Below, one piece after another: positions 6,721-15,008 of a DNA stretch of 64,000 nt. Under the pieces are notes generated by a model. The model searched no databases. It had not been told where the DNA came from and saw nothing but the letters and a program-made list of their open reading frames with translations. Numbering within the stretch: the first letter of the stretch is position 1; each line of letters begins with the position of its first letter. The stretch covers positions 117,433 to 181,432 of the forward strand of contig FPIT01000006.1 of NCBI GenBank assembly GCA_900119285.1. Reading direction: 5' to 3'. The translations under genes and the position numbers were made by a program. Origin of the DNA: Prevotellaceae bacterium HUN156. Lineage in GTDB: Bacteria; Bacteroidota; Bacteroidia; Bacteroidales; Bacteroidaceae.

Positions 6721-9700
6721 ATGATATTTATGAGACGACTTTTACTACTAACAGTTAGTGTGCTACTTAGTCTCTCTATGCTGGCAGGACCAGTAACGCG
6801 AGAGCAAGCACAAGAGATTGCATCCCAGTTTTTCATGAAGAAGAGTGGCACTCACAGAGCTGCTGCCAATATCTCCGTACAGTCTCAGGCTGTATTAGGA
6901 CAACTCAGCGCCAAAGGCGCCCCATTGATGTATGCAGTTTCGCTGGGTAGCGAACAGGGCTTTGTCATCGTAAGCGGTGATGACCGTATGCGCCCCGTCT
7001 TGGCATATAGCGACAAGGACGACTTCAACGAGGCAACCATGCCAGACAATATGCGTGCATGGCTGGAAGGCTATGCACAAGAGATGCGCTGGCTCGACGA
7101 GCACAACTATCAACCTCAACAAACAACCAACAGAGCAATAGCCGTCAAGCAACGTATCGAGCCATTGATGGTGACAACATGGGATCAAGGAGACCCATAT
7201 AACCTTTTATGCCCTATGGATGGCAGCAGCCGTTCCGTAACAGGCTGCGTAGCCACAGCGATGGCACAGGTGGTTTATTATAATGCCATCAAATCAGGAA
7301 TGCCAAAATCATTGACATGCGACATTCCTGCCTATACGACTGACACAAAAAAGCTGAATGTCCCTGCAGTAACAATTGCCGACTATCCTATGGATTGGGA
7401 CTTAATGCTACCCAGTTATACCAACAGTGCTACTAATGAGCAGAAAACGGCTGTAGCCCAACTTATGCGTGCCTGTGGTCAGAGCGTGAAGATGAACTAT
7501 ACCAGCGGTTCGTCAGGAGCCGTAACCGCATATGTAGCCGATGCCATGAAGACTTATTTCGGCTTTGATACCACCACGCGATTTGTCTATCGCAGTGGCT
7601 ACTCATTAAATGAATGGGTAGAGCTAATCTATAATGAGGTAAAGAGCGGACGCGCCGTATGCTACAACGGACAGTCTTCAGGCGGTGGCCATGCTTTCGT
7701 TATTGATGGTTACGATGGCGACGAGCTTTTCCATGTTAATTGGGGATGGGGCGGTTCGAGCAATGGATTCTTCGCCCTCTCGGTGCTGAACCCAGGCGAC
7801 AACAGCGGCATTGGTGCCAGCACTACCAATGATGGCTATAGCTTTAATCAGGGAGCAGTCATCGAAGCCCAATACGGCACAGGAGAGACATACGAAGTTC
7901 CTATCAGTATGACAACTATATCACTCTATTTAGAGGGAAACACCATCTATTACCGAATGTATAACAACACAGGGAGCACCTACTCCTTCGATTGTGGTTT
8001 AGGATACATAGAAGACTCCACTATCAAGCCATATGATTACACACCATTCAACGATGTTCCTCAAGGATATGGTCCTGGTACTAGGAGTCTTGAATTCACG
8101 ACTGATTTGGCTAATGCCAATCAGCATATCAAACTATTCCCCATTAGTAAGTTAACGACAGTAGATACTTGGACTGCTGGGGTTAATCCTGAAATTGCCT
8201 ATGTTGATGTGGTTTGGGACGAGCAAGGTGTACCGACACTGACATTCCATCCTATAGAAGATTTAGAAGCGACAAATATTGCATTTACAGGTAACAAATT
8301 CGTAAATAACAACCAACCCGTAGAATTTACCATCAAGAATAATGGCGATGAATATTACGGCAGTGTATTCTTCTTTACCAGCACGGACGAGAACAACAAA
8401 GGCCAATATAATAGCTATGGTGGCATTACCATTCTGAAGAATGCTACCACAACCATGGACTTCAGTTTCACGCCTACGACTGTTGGTACTCATCATGTAT
8501 GGTTGACATTAGACGAAGAAGGAAACAATGTCATCGGGCATGCGACTGTTGATATCACTTTAAACACGTCAGGTCTTCCTTCAGCGACAGGTCCTCTGGA
8601 ATTCTCTACTGTGGTTGTTGACAATGCGACTCCATGGACTATTGAAAACGACAAGATTTGTGCAGAGGTGTTGTCTAACCAACTGACAATAAAATTCTCC
8701 GTAACAAATACTTCTTCTACAGAAACAATAGGAGGAACCATTTGGCTTAATCTCCTAAAGTATAATGAAAGTAAAGATCAGTGGGATGAGAAGTATTATT
8801 TTGGTTACAACGTAACCATGTCACCAAACAAAACTATAGACACCTCGCCTTTGGATTATGGCACTTGGGATGAGGGGCTATATAAAATAACTCTGACTTA
8901 CCAGTCTAGCGGAAATTCATCTGAGATACTTCATGACGACCGCTATAGATTGACGATAGTAAAGACGTGCGCCATTACAGACGAATCTGGAAATACTATT
9001 AGGACGAAGATTGAGGGCAACAGCCTTGCAGTGACGGACGCAACGGCTGCGATTGATTTATCTACAGTTGACCTAACAACTACAACAGTGACACCCAACA
9101 GCAATCCGAACACGCTGTATATCTTAAGCGATAGTCAGACAGCCCCTGCTACGCTCAATGGTAAGAACATCGTCAAGGATGGTGTGGCAGAGCAGATTAC
9201 CCTTACTGACGGACAGCCGTTCTACTCACCTATCGACTTTACTGCCAACGAGATTACCTATACTCGCGAGTTCAATAAGTTCTATAGCGGTGGTAAGAAC
9301 TGGTCAACAGTGGTACTGCCGTTTGCTGCCGATGAGGTAAGCAATGACCAGAAGGTGCTGCCTTGGTCTGCTACAGACCGCGAGTTCTGGATTATGGAGT
9401 TCGTAGGTGAAGACGGCAATAGCGTGACCTTCAACACCCCAACTTCATTACAAGCTAACAAGCCTTATATCATCGCTCTGCCTGGTGCTGACTATGGTGC
9501 TTACTCACTGGTAGGTCATTCTACCCTAACCTTTAAGGCCACCAACGCACAGATTACCGGCAAGACCAAGGCTGTAACTACTGGTAGCCAGTATAAATTT
9601 GTGGGTATCACTACTAATCCGGGAGCACAAAGCAATATTTATGCGCTCAACGAAGATGGCGATGGCAACAATTTCGTCAAAGGTACTGCCACCGTACAGC

Positions 9701-9963
9701 CCTTCCGCGCTTACTTCACTCCCACCTCCACCGCACCGGCCACCCAGAGTCTGAATATCCATATCGGAGACGAGACGACTGCCATTGACCATTCAACGTT
9801 CAATGTTCAACGTTCAATGTTCAACGTCTATGACTTGCAAGGTCGCAAGGTGACTAATGGTCAATGGTCCTCGCAACGCCACACTCTCAAAGAGAGAATG
9901 GTCAATGGTCAATTGAAGAAGGGACTGTATATCGCGAACGGACGTAAAGTCGTGATTAAATAA
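6721..9963 (+). CDS. C10 family cysteine protease (streptopain/interpain-like), secreted
   Basis: 1080 residues. A signal peptide (MRRLLLLTVSVLLS...LAG) is followed by a streptopain-type propeptide (about 25-130) and the C10 catalytic domain. The nucleophile is Cys176 in RSVTGCVATAMAQ, the histidine is His324 in GGGHAFVIDGY, and the VNWGWGG segment is at 339-345. Beta-rich repeats (about 390-900) precede a type IX-like C-terminal signal ending KGLYIANGRKVVIK. Relatives such as Prevotella interpain A degrade host proteins. An ATG at 6730 is an equally likely start. The C-terminal signal is interrupted between YDLQGRKV and KKGLYIANG by about 17 extra residues encoded by heptamer repeats. Confidence 0.92.
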   Translation: MIFMRRLLLLTVSVLLSLSMLAGPVTREQAQEIASQFFMKKSGTHRAAANISVQSQAVLGQLSAKGAPLMYAVSLGSEQGFVIVSGDDRMRPVLAYSDKDDFNEATMPDNMRAWLEGYAQEMRWLDEHNYQPQQTTNRAIAVKQRIEPLMVTTWDQGDPYNLLCPMDGSSRSVTGCVATAMAQVVYYNAIKSGMPKSLTCDIPAYTTDTKKLNVPAVTIADYPMDWDLMLPSYTNSATNEQKTAVAQLMRACGQSVKMNYTSGSSGAVTAYVADAMKTYFGFDTTTRFVYRSGYSLNEWVELIYNEVKSGRAVCYNGQSSGGGHAFVIDGYDGDELFHVNWGWGGSSNGFFALSVLNPGDNSGIGASTTNDGYSFNQGAVIEAQYGTGETYEVPISMTTISLYLEGNTIYYRMYNNTGSTYSFDCGLGYIEDSTIKPYDYTPFNDVPQGYGPGTRSLEFTTDLANANQHIKLFPISKLTTVDTWTAGVNPEIAYVDVVWDEQGVPTLTFHPIEDLEATNIAFTGNKFVNNNQPVEFTIKNNGDEYYGSVFFFTSTDENNKGQYNSYGGITILKNATTTMDFSFTPTTVGTHHVWLTLDEEGNNVIGHATVDITLNTSGLPSATGPLEFSTVVVDNATPWTIENDKICAEVLSNQLTIKFSVTNTSSTETIGGTIWLNLLKYNESKDQWDEKYYFGYNVTMSPNKTIDTSPLDYGTWDEGLYKITLTYQSSGNSSEILHDDRYRLTIVKTCAITDESGNTIRTKIEGNSLAVTDATAAIDLSTVDLTTTTVTPNSNPNTLYILSDSQTAPATLNGKNIVKDGVAEQITLTDGQPFYSPIDFTANEITYTREFNKFYSGGKNWSTVVLPFAADEVSNDQKVLPWSATDREFWIMEFVGEDGNSVTFNTPTSLQANKPYIIALPGADYGAYSLVGHSTLTFKATNAQITGKTKAVTTGSQYKFVGITTNPGAQSNIYALNEDGDGNNFVKGTATVQPFRAYFTPTSTAPATQSLNIHIGDETTAIDHSTFNVQRSMFNVYDLQGRKVTNGQWSSQRHTLKERMVNGQLKKGLYIANGRKVVIK
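9792..9826 (+). repeat. Heptanucleotide array inside the protease gene
   Basis: Five contiguous 7-mers alternate TTCAACG and TTCAATG, encoding STFNVQRSMFNV just before the C-terminal signal. Two further pairs of AATGGTC heptamers lie at 9856-9869 and 9897-9910. The reading frame is kept throughout. Confidence 0.85.
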
Positions 9964-9971
9964 TTTATATC

Positions 9972-10098
9972 TCACACAGATATCACAGATTACACAGATT
10001 TATGCTGCTCTGCAGCATTATCCGTTGAATCCGTTGAATCCGTGTTCAAATAAAAACTGAAGTATAAAAAATCTGTGAGATCTGTGTAATCTGTGTGA
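9972..10098. repeat. Palindromic element with nonanucleotide arms (ACAGATTAC type)
   Basis: The left arm (9972-10002) and right arm (10066-10098) are inverted copies of three imperfect 9-mers (CACAGATTA type). Inside are a GCTGC-tct-GCAGC hairpin and a second 9-mer run (ATCCGTTGA, repeated). It fills the gap between the protease stop and the small peptide gene, so it would sit in the leader of that gene if co-transcribed. Confidence 0.8.
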
Positions 10099-10113
10099 CA
10101 ATAAAAAACAAGA

Positions 10114-10287
10114 ATGGTTATGAAAAAGAAATATATAGTACCACAAGTAGAGGTCATCGTTTTTGAGAGCAAACAATCATTGATGGTTCTTTCAGACCCA
10201 GAGCCACCTGGTATTGGTTCACGTGAAGACGACTTTTGGACAAATTTTGAATATAATTCAGATGATTTAAAACAATTTGACGAGTAA
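10114..10287 (+). CDS. Short acidic peptide following the C10 protease
   Basis: 57 residues starting MVMKKKYIVPQVEVIVFE and ending DDLKQFDE; an alternative start is the ATG at 10120. There is no signal peptide or membrane span. The N-terminal pattern MKKxYIxPxxEVxxxE is one I associate with many short orphan peptides in Prevotella and Bacteroides whose roles are unknown. It lies 150 bp after the protease and before a separate promoter, so it may be the last gene of the protease unit. A role as a protease inhibitor or signal is speculation. Confidence 0.6.
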   Translation: MVMKKKYIVPQVEVIVFESKQSLMVLSDPEPPGIGSREDDFWTNFEYNSDDLKQFDE

Positions 10288-10291
10288 GAGA

Positions 10292-10323
10292 TTTCGCTAT
10301 GTCGAAATAATTTCTTACCTTTG
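10292..10323 (+). promoter_or_regulatory. Promoter of the exbB-exbD operon
   Basis: TACCTTTG at 10316-10323 with TTTC at 10292-10295, 20 nt apart. It begins just after the stop of the short peptide gene and supports starting exbB at 10352, not at the earlier in-frame ATG at 10277. Confidence 0.65.
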
Positions 10324-10351
10324 CCCGCCGAAAAATACAATTAATAAAACG

Positions 10352-11176
10352 ATGAGAAAAATAGGAATGGTGCTGATGGTGATGATGCTGATGGTTACAA
10401 TGCCAGCAGTACAAGCTCAGACCCCTCAGCCCAAAGACACCACAGAAGTGGTGGGCGACACACTGGCTGCCGACTCAGCCATGGCCATGATTGATGCCGA
10501 TCTCAGCGCCTCTGACGATGAGTCACTTGCCGATGGCAGTCTGCACAAGCAGTTGAAGAAGAAGTTCATCGAGGGCTCTGCCGGTTTCATGTCGCTGGTA
10601 GCTTTGGCGTTGGTATTAGGTTTGGCATTCTGTATTGAGCGTATTGTTTACCTCACCCTCTCAGAAGTCAACACCAAGAAACTGCTGGCAGATGTTGATG
10701 CTCGCTTGGAGAAAGACGACATCGAAGGAGCCAAGGATTTGTGTCGCAACACTCGTGGTCCTGTGGCATCAATCTGCTATCAGGCATTACTTCACATCCG
10801 CGAAAAGATAGACGACATTGACCGTCAATTGACCAACTACGGAACAGTACAGATCTCTAACATGGAGAAAGGCTGTTCGTGGATACGCCTATTCATCGCT
10901 GTCGCTCCCTCGCTGGGATTCTTAGGAACAGTGATTGGTATGGTGATGTCGTTCGACCAGATTGAGAGTGCCGGCAACATCAGTCCTACCATCGTGGCAA
11001 AGGGTATGAAAGTGGCACTGATTACTACCATCTTCGGTATTGTGGTTGCCATCATCCTACAGTTCTTCTACAGTTATATTCTTTCGAAGATTGACCGTCT
11101 GACCACTCAGATGGAAGAAGGTGCCATCACTCTGATGGACGGTATCTCTAAATATAAAGCGCGCAACAATGGCTGA
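10352..11176 (+). CDS. exbB: ExbB/TolQ/MotA family proton-channel protein
   Basis: 274 residues. It is the channel subunit of the inner-membrane motor that energises TonB-dependent outer-membrane transport. A signal-like N-terminus (to about AQA-Q) and an acidic periplasmic stretch precede the first membrane span (about 76-96). The conserved MotA/TolQ/ExbB core, with FIAVAPSLGFLGTVIGMV and the following ISPTIVAKGMKVALITTIFG helix, spans about 175-250. The N-terminal extension is typical of Bacteroidota ExbB. Its stop overlaps the start of the next small gene by 8 bp. Confidence 0.9.
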   Translation: MRKIGMVLMVMMLMVTMPAVQAQTPQPKDTTEVVGDTLAADSAMAMIDADLSASDDESLADGSLHKQLKKKFIEGSAGFMSLVALALVLGLAFCIERIVYLTLSEVNTKKLLADVDARLEKDDIEGAKDLCRNTRGPVASICYQALLHIREKIDDIDRQLTNYGTVQISNMEKGCSWIRLFIAVAPSLGFLGTVIGMVMSFDQIESAGNISPTIVAKGMKVALITTIFGIVVAIILQFFYSYILSKIDRLTTQMEEGAITLMDGISKYKARNNG

Positions 11177-11297
11177 AGCAGGTAATATCTTTTTAGCAGA
11201 AGTGATGCTGTGGCTGATGTATATCGTCATGGGCATTGCTATAGTAGCGACTATCGTCTCTACCGTGCGCTCTTTTTGGTTGAGCAACAGGAAATAG
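11169..11297 (+). CDS. 42-residue single-span membrane protein between exbB and exbD
   Basis: The product is MAEAGNIFLAEVMLWLMYIV followed by more hydrophobic residues and a basic tail (SFWLSNRK). One membrane helix covers about residues 8-32 with the basic end inside. The ATG overlaps the exbB TGA, a sign of translational coupling, so it is probably a real accessory subunit of the Exb motor. I know of no assigned function. The stop TAG shares its last base with the heptamer array that follows. Confidence 0.7.
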   Translation: MAEAGNIFLAEVMLWLMYIVMGIAIVATIVSTVRSFWLSNRK

Positions 11298-11359
11298 GTG
11301 AGAGTTGACAGTTGACAGTTGAAAGTTGACAGTTGAGAGTTGAAAATTGAAAGGTGAGA
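11297..11359 (+). repeat. Heptanucleotide array between the small TM gene and exbD
   Basis: Nine contiguous 7-mers of type GTTGAMA, bounded at both ends by GGTGAGA. It fills the complete gap from the stop codon to the exbD start. Confidence 0.88.
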
Positions 11360-11362
11360 GTT

Positions 11363-11875
11363 ATGATGTTCCGTCGTAAACATAGAGAAGTACCAGGATT
11401 GAACACCACATCAACAGCCGACATCTCATTTATGTTGTTAGTATTCTTCTTGGTGACATCCTCCATGGATACTGATCATGGATTAGGACGCAAGTTGTCG
11501 CCAATGGACGACCAGAAACAGGAACAGCAGGACATCAATCGCTCTAACGTATTGCAGATTAGCATTGACGATAACGATATGCTATCATGCGACGAGAAGA
11601 CTGTAACACTGGACGAGTTGCGCCAACAGGTGGAGAGCTTTGTGGCTTCTCGCCAAAACAACCATCATGTGATAGCTGTTGAAACTGGACGCAAGACCAG
11701 CTATGATGCCTACTTCAATATGCAGCATGCCATTGTACAGGCCTACCACAATCTGCGTGAACGCATGGCGCAGAAAGAATATGGCTGCCACTTTGCGCAG
11801 TGCTCCGAAGGTCAGCGTGAAGCTATCATCGCTCGCTATCCACAACGAATCAGTGAAGGAATGATTAAGAGGTGA
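11363..11875 (+). CDS. exbD: ExbD/TolR family biopolymer transport protein
   Basis: 170 residues from the ATG at 11363 (a GTG at 11354 is an alternative). The N-terminal segment VPGLNTTSTADISFMLLVFFL includes the membrane-embedded Asp that ExbD/TolR proteins use with ExbB. The periplasmic domain follows. It is more diverged than the second copy downstream. Its stop TGA is supplied by the first unit of another heptamer array. Confidence 0.88.
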   Translation: MMFRRKHREVPGLNTTSTADISFMLLVFFLVTSSMDTDHGLGRKLSPMDDQKQEQQDINRSNVLQISIDDNDMLSCDEKTVTLDELRQQVESFVASRQNNHHVIAVETGRKTSYDAYFNMQHAIVQAYHNLRERMAQKEYGCHFAQCSEGQREAIIARYPQRISEGMIKR

Positions 11876-11972
11876 GAGTTCTAAGTTGAAAGTTGACAGT
11901 TGAGAGGTGAGAGTTGAAAGTTGAAAGTTAGCCTGCGCATAATGTTCAATATTCAATGTTCAATGTTCAATA
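11871..11972 (+). repeat. Two heptanucleotide arrays between the exbD copies
   Basis: Eight units of GTTGAAA type run from 11871 to 11926, and the first (GGTGAGA) contains the exbD stop codon. After 18 nt, four TTCAATR units run from 11945 to 11972. Together they fill nearly all of the gap. Confidence 0.88.
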
Positions 11973-11988
11973 TTAAAATAAAAGAAGG

Positions 11989-12468
11989 GTGAGTAGATTT
12001 AAACGACAGCGGAATAGACAGGTGCCGGGATTGAACTTAGCGTCAATGCCCGACCTTATCTTCACGGTACTATTCTTCTTCATGATAGTCACTCACATGC
12101 GTGACGTTGATCCCAAAGTGCGCTATCAGGTGCCACAGGGTACGGAACTGGAAAAGGAAGTGAACAAGGCTGGACTGGTATATGTCTTTATCGGCAAGCC
12201 TGTAGATGCACAAGGTCACCAGTTGTCTGACGAGACACGCATACAGATGGGCAACCGCTACATCACCGTCGACGAGATTGGTAAAGAGATAGCCAAGGAG
12301 CGTGACCATATGTCGGACGAAGACCGTCAGCGCCTTACCGTCTGCATTCGTGCTGACCGCAATACGGAGATGGGAATTATCAACGACGTAAAACAGGCAC
12401 TACGCCGGGCAGGAGCACTGAACATCAATTACTCCGCCACTCTTCAAAGCAATAAGACAAGAAGATAA
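11989..12468 (+). CDS. exbD: Second ExbD/TolR family protein
   Basis: 159 residues starting with GTG (MSRFKRQRNRQVPGLN). The membrane segment ASMPDLIFTVLFFFMIVTHM has the conserved Asp of the family. Tandem ExbDs behind one ExbB are usual in Bacteroidota TonB systems. The GTG start is directly preceded by AAGAAGG; the next in-frame ATG (codon 20) would lose the cytoplasmic tail, so GTG is preferred. Confidence 0.87.
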   Translation: MSRFKRQRNRQVPGLNLASMPDLIFTVLFFFMIVTHMRDVDPKVRYQVPQGTELEKEVNKAGLVYVFIGKPVDAQGHQLSDETRIQMGNRYITVDEIGKEIAKERDHMSDEDRQRLTVCIRADRNTEMGIINDVKQALRRAGALNINYSATLQSNKTRR

Positions 12469-12480
12469 AAAAAGAAAACG

Positions 12481-12501
12481 TCAAATATCAAAATTCAAAA
12501 T
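12481..12501 (+). repeat. Short heptanucleotide array
   Basis: Three 7-mers (TCAAATA, TCAAAAT, TCAAAAT) lie between exbD and the Lrp gene. They are weaker than the other arrays and AT-rich, so chance is possible. Confidence 0.5.
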
Positions 12502-12513
12502 AAATACATCGCT

Positions 12514-13002
12514 ATGGCAATTCAGAAACTTGACAAGTTGGACAAACGTATTCTTCACATGATTAGTGAAGACGCACGTGTACCTTTCCTTGAGGTAGCA
12601 CGTGTCTGTAATGTGAGTGGTGCCGCCATTCATCAGCGCATTCAGAAACTGACGAATATGGGCATCCTATGTGGCTCACAATTTATCATTGACCCCGAAA
12701 AGATTGGCTACGAGACATGTGCCTATATCGGACTGAACTTGAAGAACCCTGAGGAATTCGACCATGTACTGGAGGAGTTGAAGCGCATCCCAGAAGTAAC
12801 GGAGTGCCACTATACAACAGGTAACTTCGATATGTTCATCAAGATTTATGCGCACAACAATCATCATCTGCTGACAATCATCCACGATAAGTTGCAGCCA
12901 TTAGGACTGAGCAGCTCACAGACGCTGATTTCATTCCACTCAGCATTTGAACGCCAACTGCCCGTCAACGGACAGATTCTTGAGGACGAGGAGGACGAAT
13001 AA
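12514..13002 (+). CDS. Lrp/AsnC family transcriptional regulator
   Basis: 162 residues. An N-terminal winged helix-turn-helix (LDKRILHMISEDARVPFLEV...GAAIHQRIQKL, about 8-55) is followed by the RAM/AsnC ligand-binding domain (about 70-150, TECHYTTGNFDMFIKIYA). These proteins form dimers and octamers and respond to amino acids. It has an acidic tail (EDEEDE). No separate promoter was seen in the 45-bp gap after exbD, so it may be read from the exb promoter. Its regulon cannot be inferred here. Confidence 0.9.
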   Translation: MAIQKLDKLDKRILHMISEDARVPFLEVARVCNVSGAAIHQRIQKLTNMGILCGSQFIIDPEKIGYETCAYIGLNLKNPEEFDHVLEELKRIPEVTECHYTTGNFDMFIKIYAHNNHHLLTIIHDKLQPLGLSSSQTLISFHSAFERQLPVNGQILEDEEDE

Positions 13003-13009
13003 AAGAAGT

Positions 13010-13046
13010 CTCTCCCATCCTCCCCCCATTGGGGGTGGAGAGGGAG
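13010..13046. repeat. C/G-rich hairpin after the Lrp stop
   Basis: CTCTCCC...CCCCC-att-GGGGG...GAGGGAG starts 8 bp after the stop codon. It resembles the first hairpin inside the rRNA methyltransferase gene (16519-16560), including CTCTCCCATCCTCCCCCC. Confidence 0.75.
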
Positions 13047-13087
13047 AAATGAATACAACAAAAAGACAAAACCAATACTTTTTGCCT

Positions 13088-14635
13088 ATGAAAGCTAAAA
13101 CTACCCTTTTGCTATTGTTTGCCGCAATAGCTACACAGGCTATTCACGCTGGCGATATCATCAAGGTTTGTGGTCAGAATGTACAAAACTTCTTCTACTC
13201 CTTAGATAGAGGAAGAACCACAGGCAATAGCGTTACCAAGAGCAATTACAACACCGAAGAAGGGCGTAGCATCAAGCTGAACGCTATTACCGATGCGCTC
13301 TTCATTTACGAAGCCGACGTCTATGCCTTCAACGAGGTGGAGTGCTGTGCGGAATCATTAGAACTATTGGCACAATCCATGAGTACTAAGACGGGTAAAA
13401 GTTACCTGCCTGTGGCTGACGGACTGACCTACGATAAAGCTACCAATCCTGATGGTGCTATCAAATCTGGCTTTATCTATAATGCCGCCACTATCGAGCC
13501 TGTTGGTGACAACCTCTCTACGGCTTATGGCTACAACAATATCTATCCCGCCCAGATGCGTATGCAGACCTTCAAAAGCAAGGCCACTGGCGAGTGTTTT
13601 ACGCTGAGCATGAACCACTTCAAGGCGAGCACCAGTGCTGACCCTTCCTACGATATCAATCAGCGTGAGGGCAACTCTATCGCACTGCTTAAGGGCTTAA
13701 ACCAGGCCGTTCTCGACCCCGACATCTTGATTATGGGCGACCTCAACACCACCATGGGCGAGCTCTGTCTCAACAATCTGGAGCATGCCGGCTACGAGGA
13801 GCAGATACTCAAGCGCGACCCCTATGCCACCAGCCACTGGTACTACAACGAGGGCAACCTGATAGACCATGTATTTGCCAACAGTACGATGGCGGCACAG
13901 ATAACTGATGCTCATATAGAATATGTGGCCAATCCTCATTCCACTGGCAGCAAGTACACCGCCTATTCAGACCACGACCCTTATCTCGTAACCCTCAACC
14001 TGCAGGCGCAACCTACGCCCAGCTATAGCTATACCAAGGTCACCACGCTCACCCCTGGCACCTCTTATCTCATTGCTGCGCCCATCTCAGGACTTCAGAT
14101 AGCTCAGCCTGTTGCCATCGACAAGAACTACGAATATCAGCCTGCAGTAACAGTGACTGACAACGATGGTGCCATCACCCTTTCTGACAACAAGATGGCG
14201 TATTATATTGAGGAAGACGGCAACGGTTATTACTATATCAAGGATTATTATGGCCGTTACCTCTACCAGCAGGGCACCTACAAGAATACGAATGTAGGCA
14301 GCAAGAGCTATGCCGACGCGTCCGACTGCAAGTTCAGCATCACCTCACAGCCCGACGGCACCTTCAAGATTCTGAATACCACATCGAGCTACTATTATTA
14401 CGCCAACATTTATAATAGCGCTCAGCAGTTCTCTTGGTGCAACTGGGCCAACCTGGGCAACAACCAGTATCTGCCGTGGTTATACCAATATAACCCCACT
14501 GCTCCTTCAGCCATCACCACTGTAGGCATCGCTACCGAGCCCGTCACCACACGGAAGGTACTCTCTAACGGACGCCTCACCATCGTCACCCCCAACGGCA
14601 GACACTACACGCTACAAGGAATACTACACGAATAA
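13088..14635 (+). CDS. Secreted endonuclease/exonuclease/phosphatase-fold protein
   Basis: 515 residues with a signal peptide to about Ala21. The domain at 25-305 carries the metal-dependent EEP motifs: Asn31 (GQNVQNF), Glu83 (AFNEVE), His177 (MNHFKA), Asp218 and Asn220 (IMGDLNTT), Asp260-His261 (LIDHVF) and Asp295-His296 (SDHDPY). Cleavage of extracellular DNA or a phosphoester is inferred. Residues 310-460 are an extra beta-rich region. The end (KVLSNGRLTIVTPNGRHYTL) is the second form of the Prevotella export signal. The start at 13088 is chosen over 12947 because it gives the signal peptide and avoids overlapping the Lrp gene. Confidence 0.8.
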   Translation: MKAKTTLLLLFAAIATQAIHAGDIIKVCGQNVQNFFYSLDRGRTTGNSVTKSNYNTEEGRSIKLNAITDALFIYEADVYAFNEVECCAESLELLAQSMSTKTGKSYLPVADGLTYDKATNPDGAIKSGFIYNAATIEPVGDNLSTAYGYNNIYPAQMRMQTFKSKATGECFTLSMNHFKASTSADPSYDINQREGNSIALLKGLNQAVLDPDILIMGDLNTTMGELCLNNLEHAGYEEQILKRDPYATSHWYYNEGNLIDHVFANSTMAAQITDAHIEYVANPHSTGSKYTAYSDHDPYLVTLNLQAQPTPSYSYTKVTTLTPGTSYLIAAPISGLQIAQPVAIDKNYEYQPAVTVTDNDGAITLSDNKMAYYIEEDGNGYYYIKDYYGRYLYQQGTYKNTNVGSKSYADASDCKFSITSQPDGTFKILNTTSSYYYYANIYNSAQQFSWCNWANLGNNQYLPWLYQYNPTAPSAITTVGIATEPVTTRKVLSNGRLTIVTPNGRHYTLQGILHE

Positions 14636-14640
14636 CTATA

Positions 14641-15000
14641 CGACCACAGTATTACGACCAAGAATTTAACGAATTAATCGAATTATTATATAACCGCGGA
14701 TAATGTAACAACAACAATTTGAACGAATTAAACGAATATTTTAACCGCAGAGATTACGACCACGAATTTTTCGAATTATACAAATATTGGGGCGCAGTTC
14801 GTGAAATTCGATAAAAATAAGAACTAGGCGCCGCTTAAAATTCGATTAATTCGTTAAATTCGTGGTCATAAAAAACATTTCGAAGTCGCAGTATTATTCG
14901 TGAAAATTCGATAAAAATAAGAACTGTGCGCAGCTTAAAATTCGATTAATTCGTTTAATTCGTGGTAGTAAAAAATTAATTTCGTGGTAGTAAAAATTGA
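14641..15000. repeat. Cluster of palindromic elements with ATTCG nonanucleotide arms
   Basis: This gene-free stretch is almost wholly repeat. The complete element at 14755-14870 has TACGACCACGAATTT / AAATTCGTGGTCATA ends (14 of 15 paired) extended by 9-mers of ATTCGTTAA type. It also has an inner GGCGC-AGTTC / GAACT-GGCGCC stem and the loop GTGAAATTCGATAAAAATAA. A right half-copy with the same loop is at 14888-14972, and decayed left arms lie at 14641-14755. Another full copy is at 19061-19180. Confidence 0.82.
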
Positions 15001-15008
15001 GCGGGCTC

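Noticed and set aside
6721..10287. Mobile genomic island around the protease
   Set aside because: Repeats flank the region but there is no integrase, transposase, tRNA site or target duplication.
13010..13046. Ordinary Rho-independent terminator
   Set aside because: The stem is strong but has no T tract, and a closely matching sequence occurs inside a coding region, so a dispersed element explains it better.
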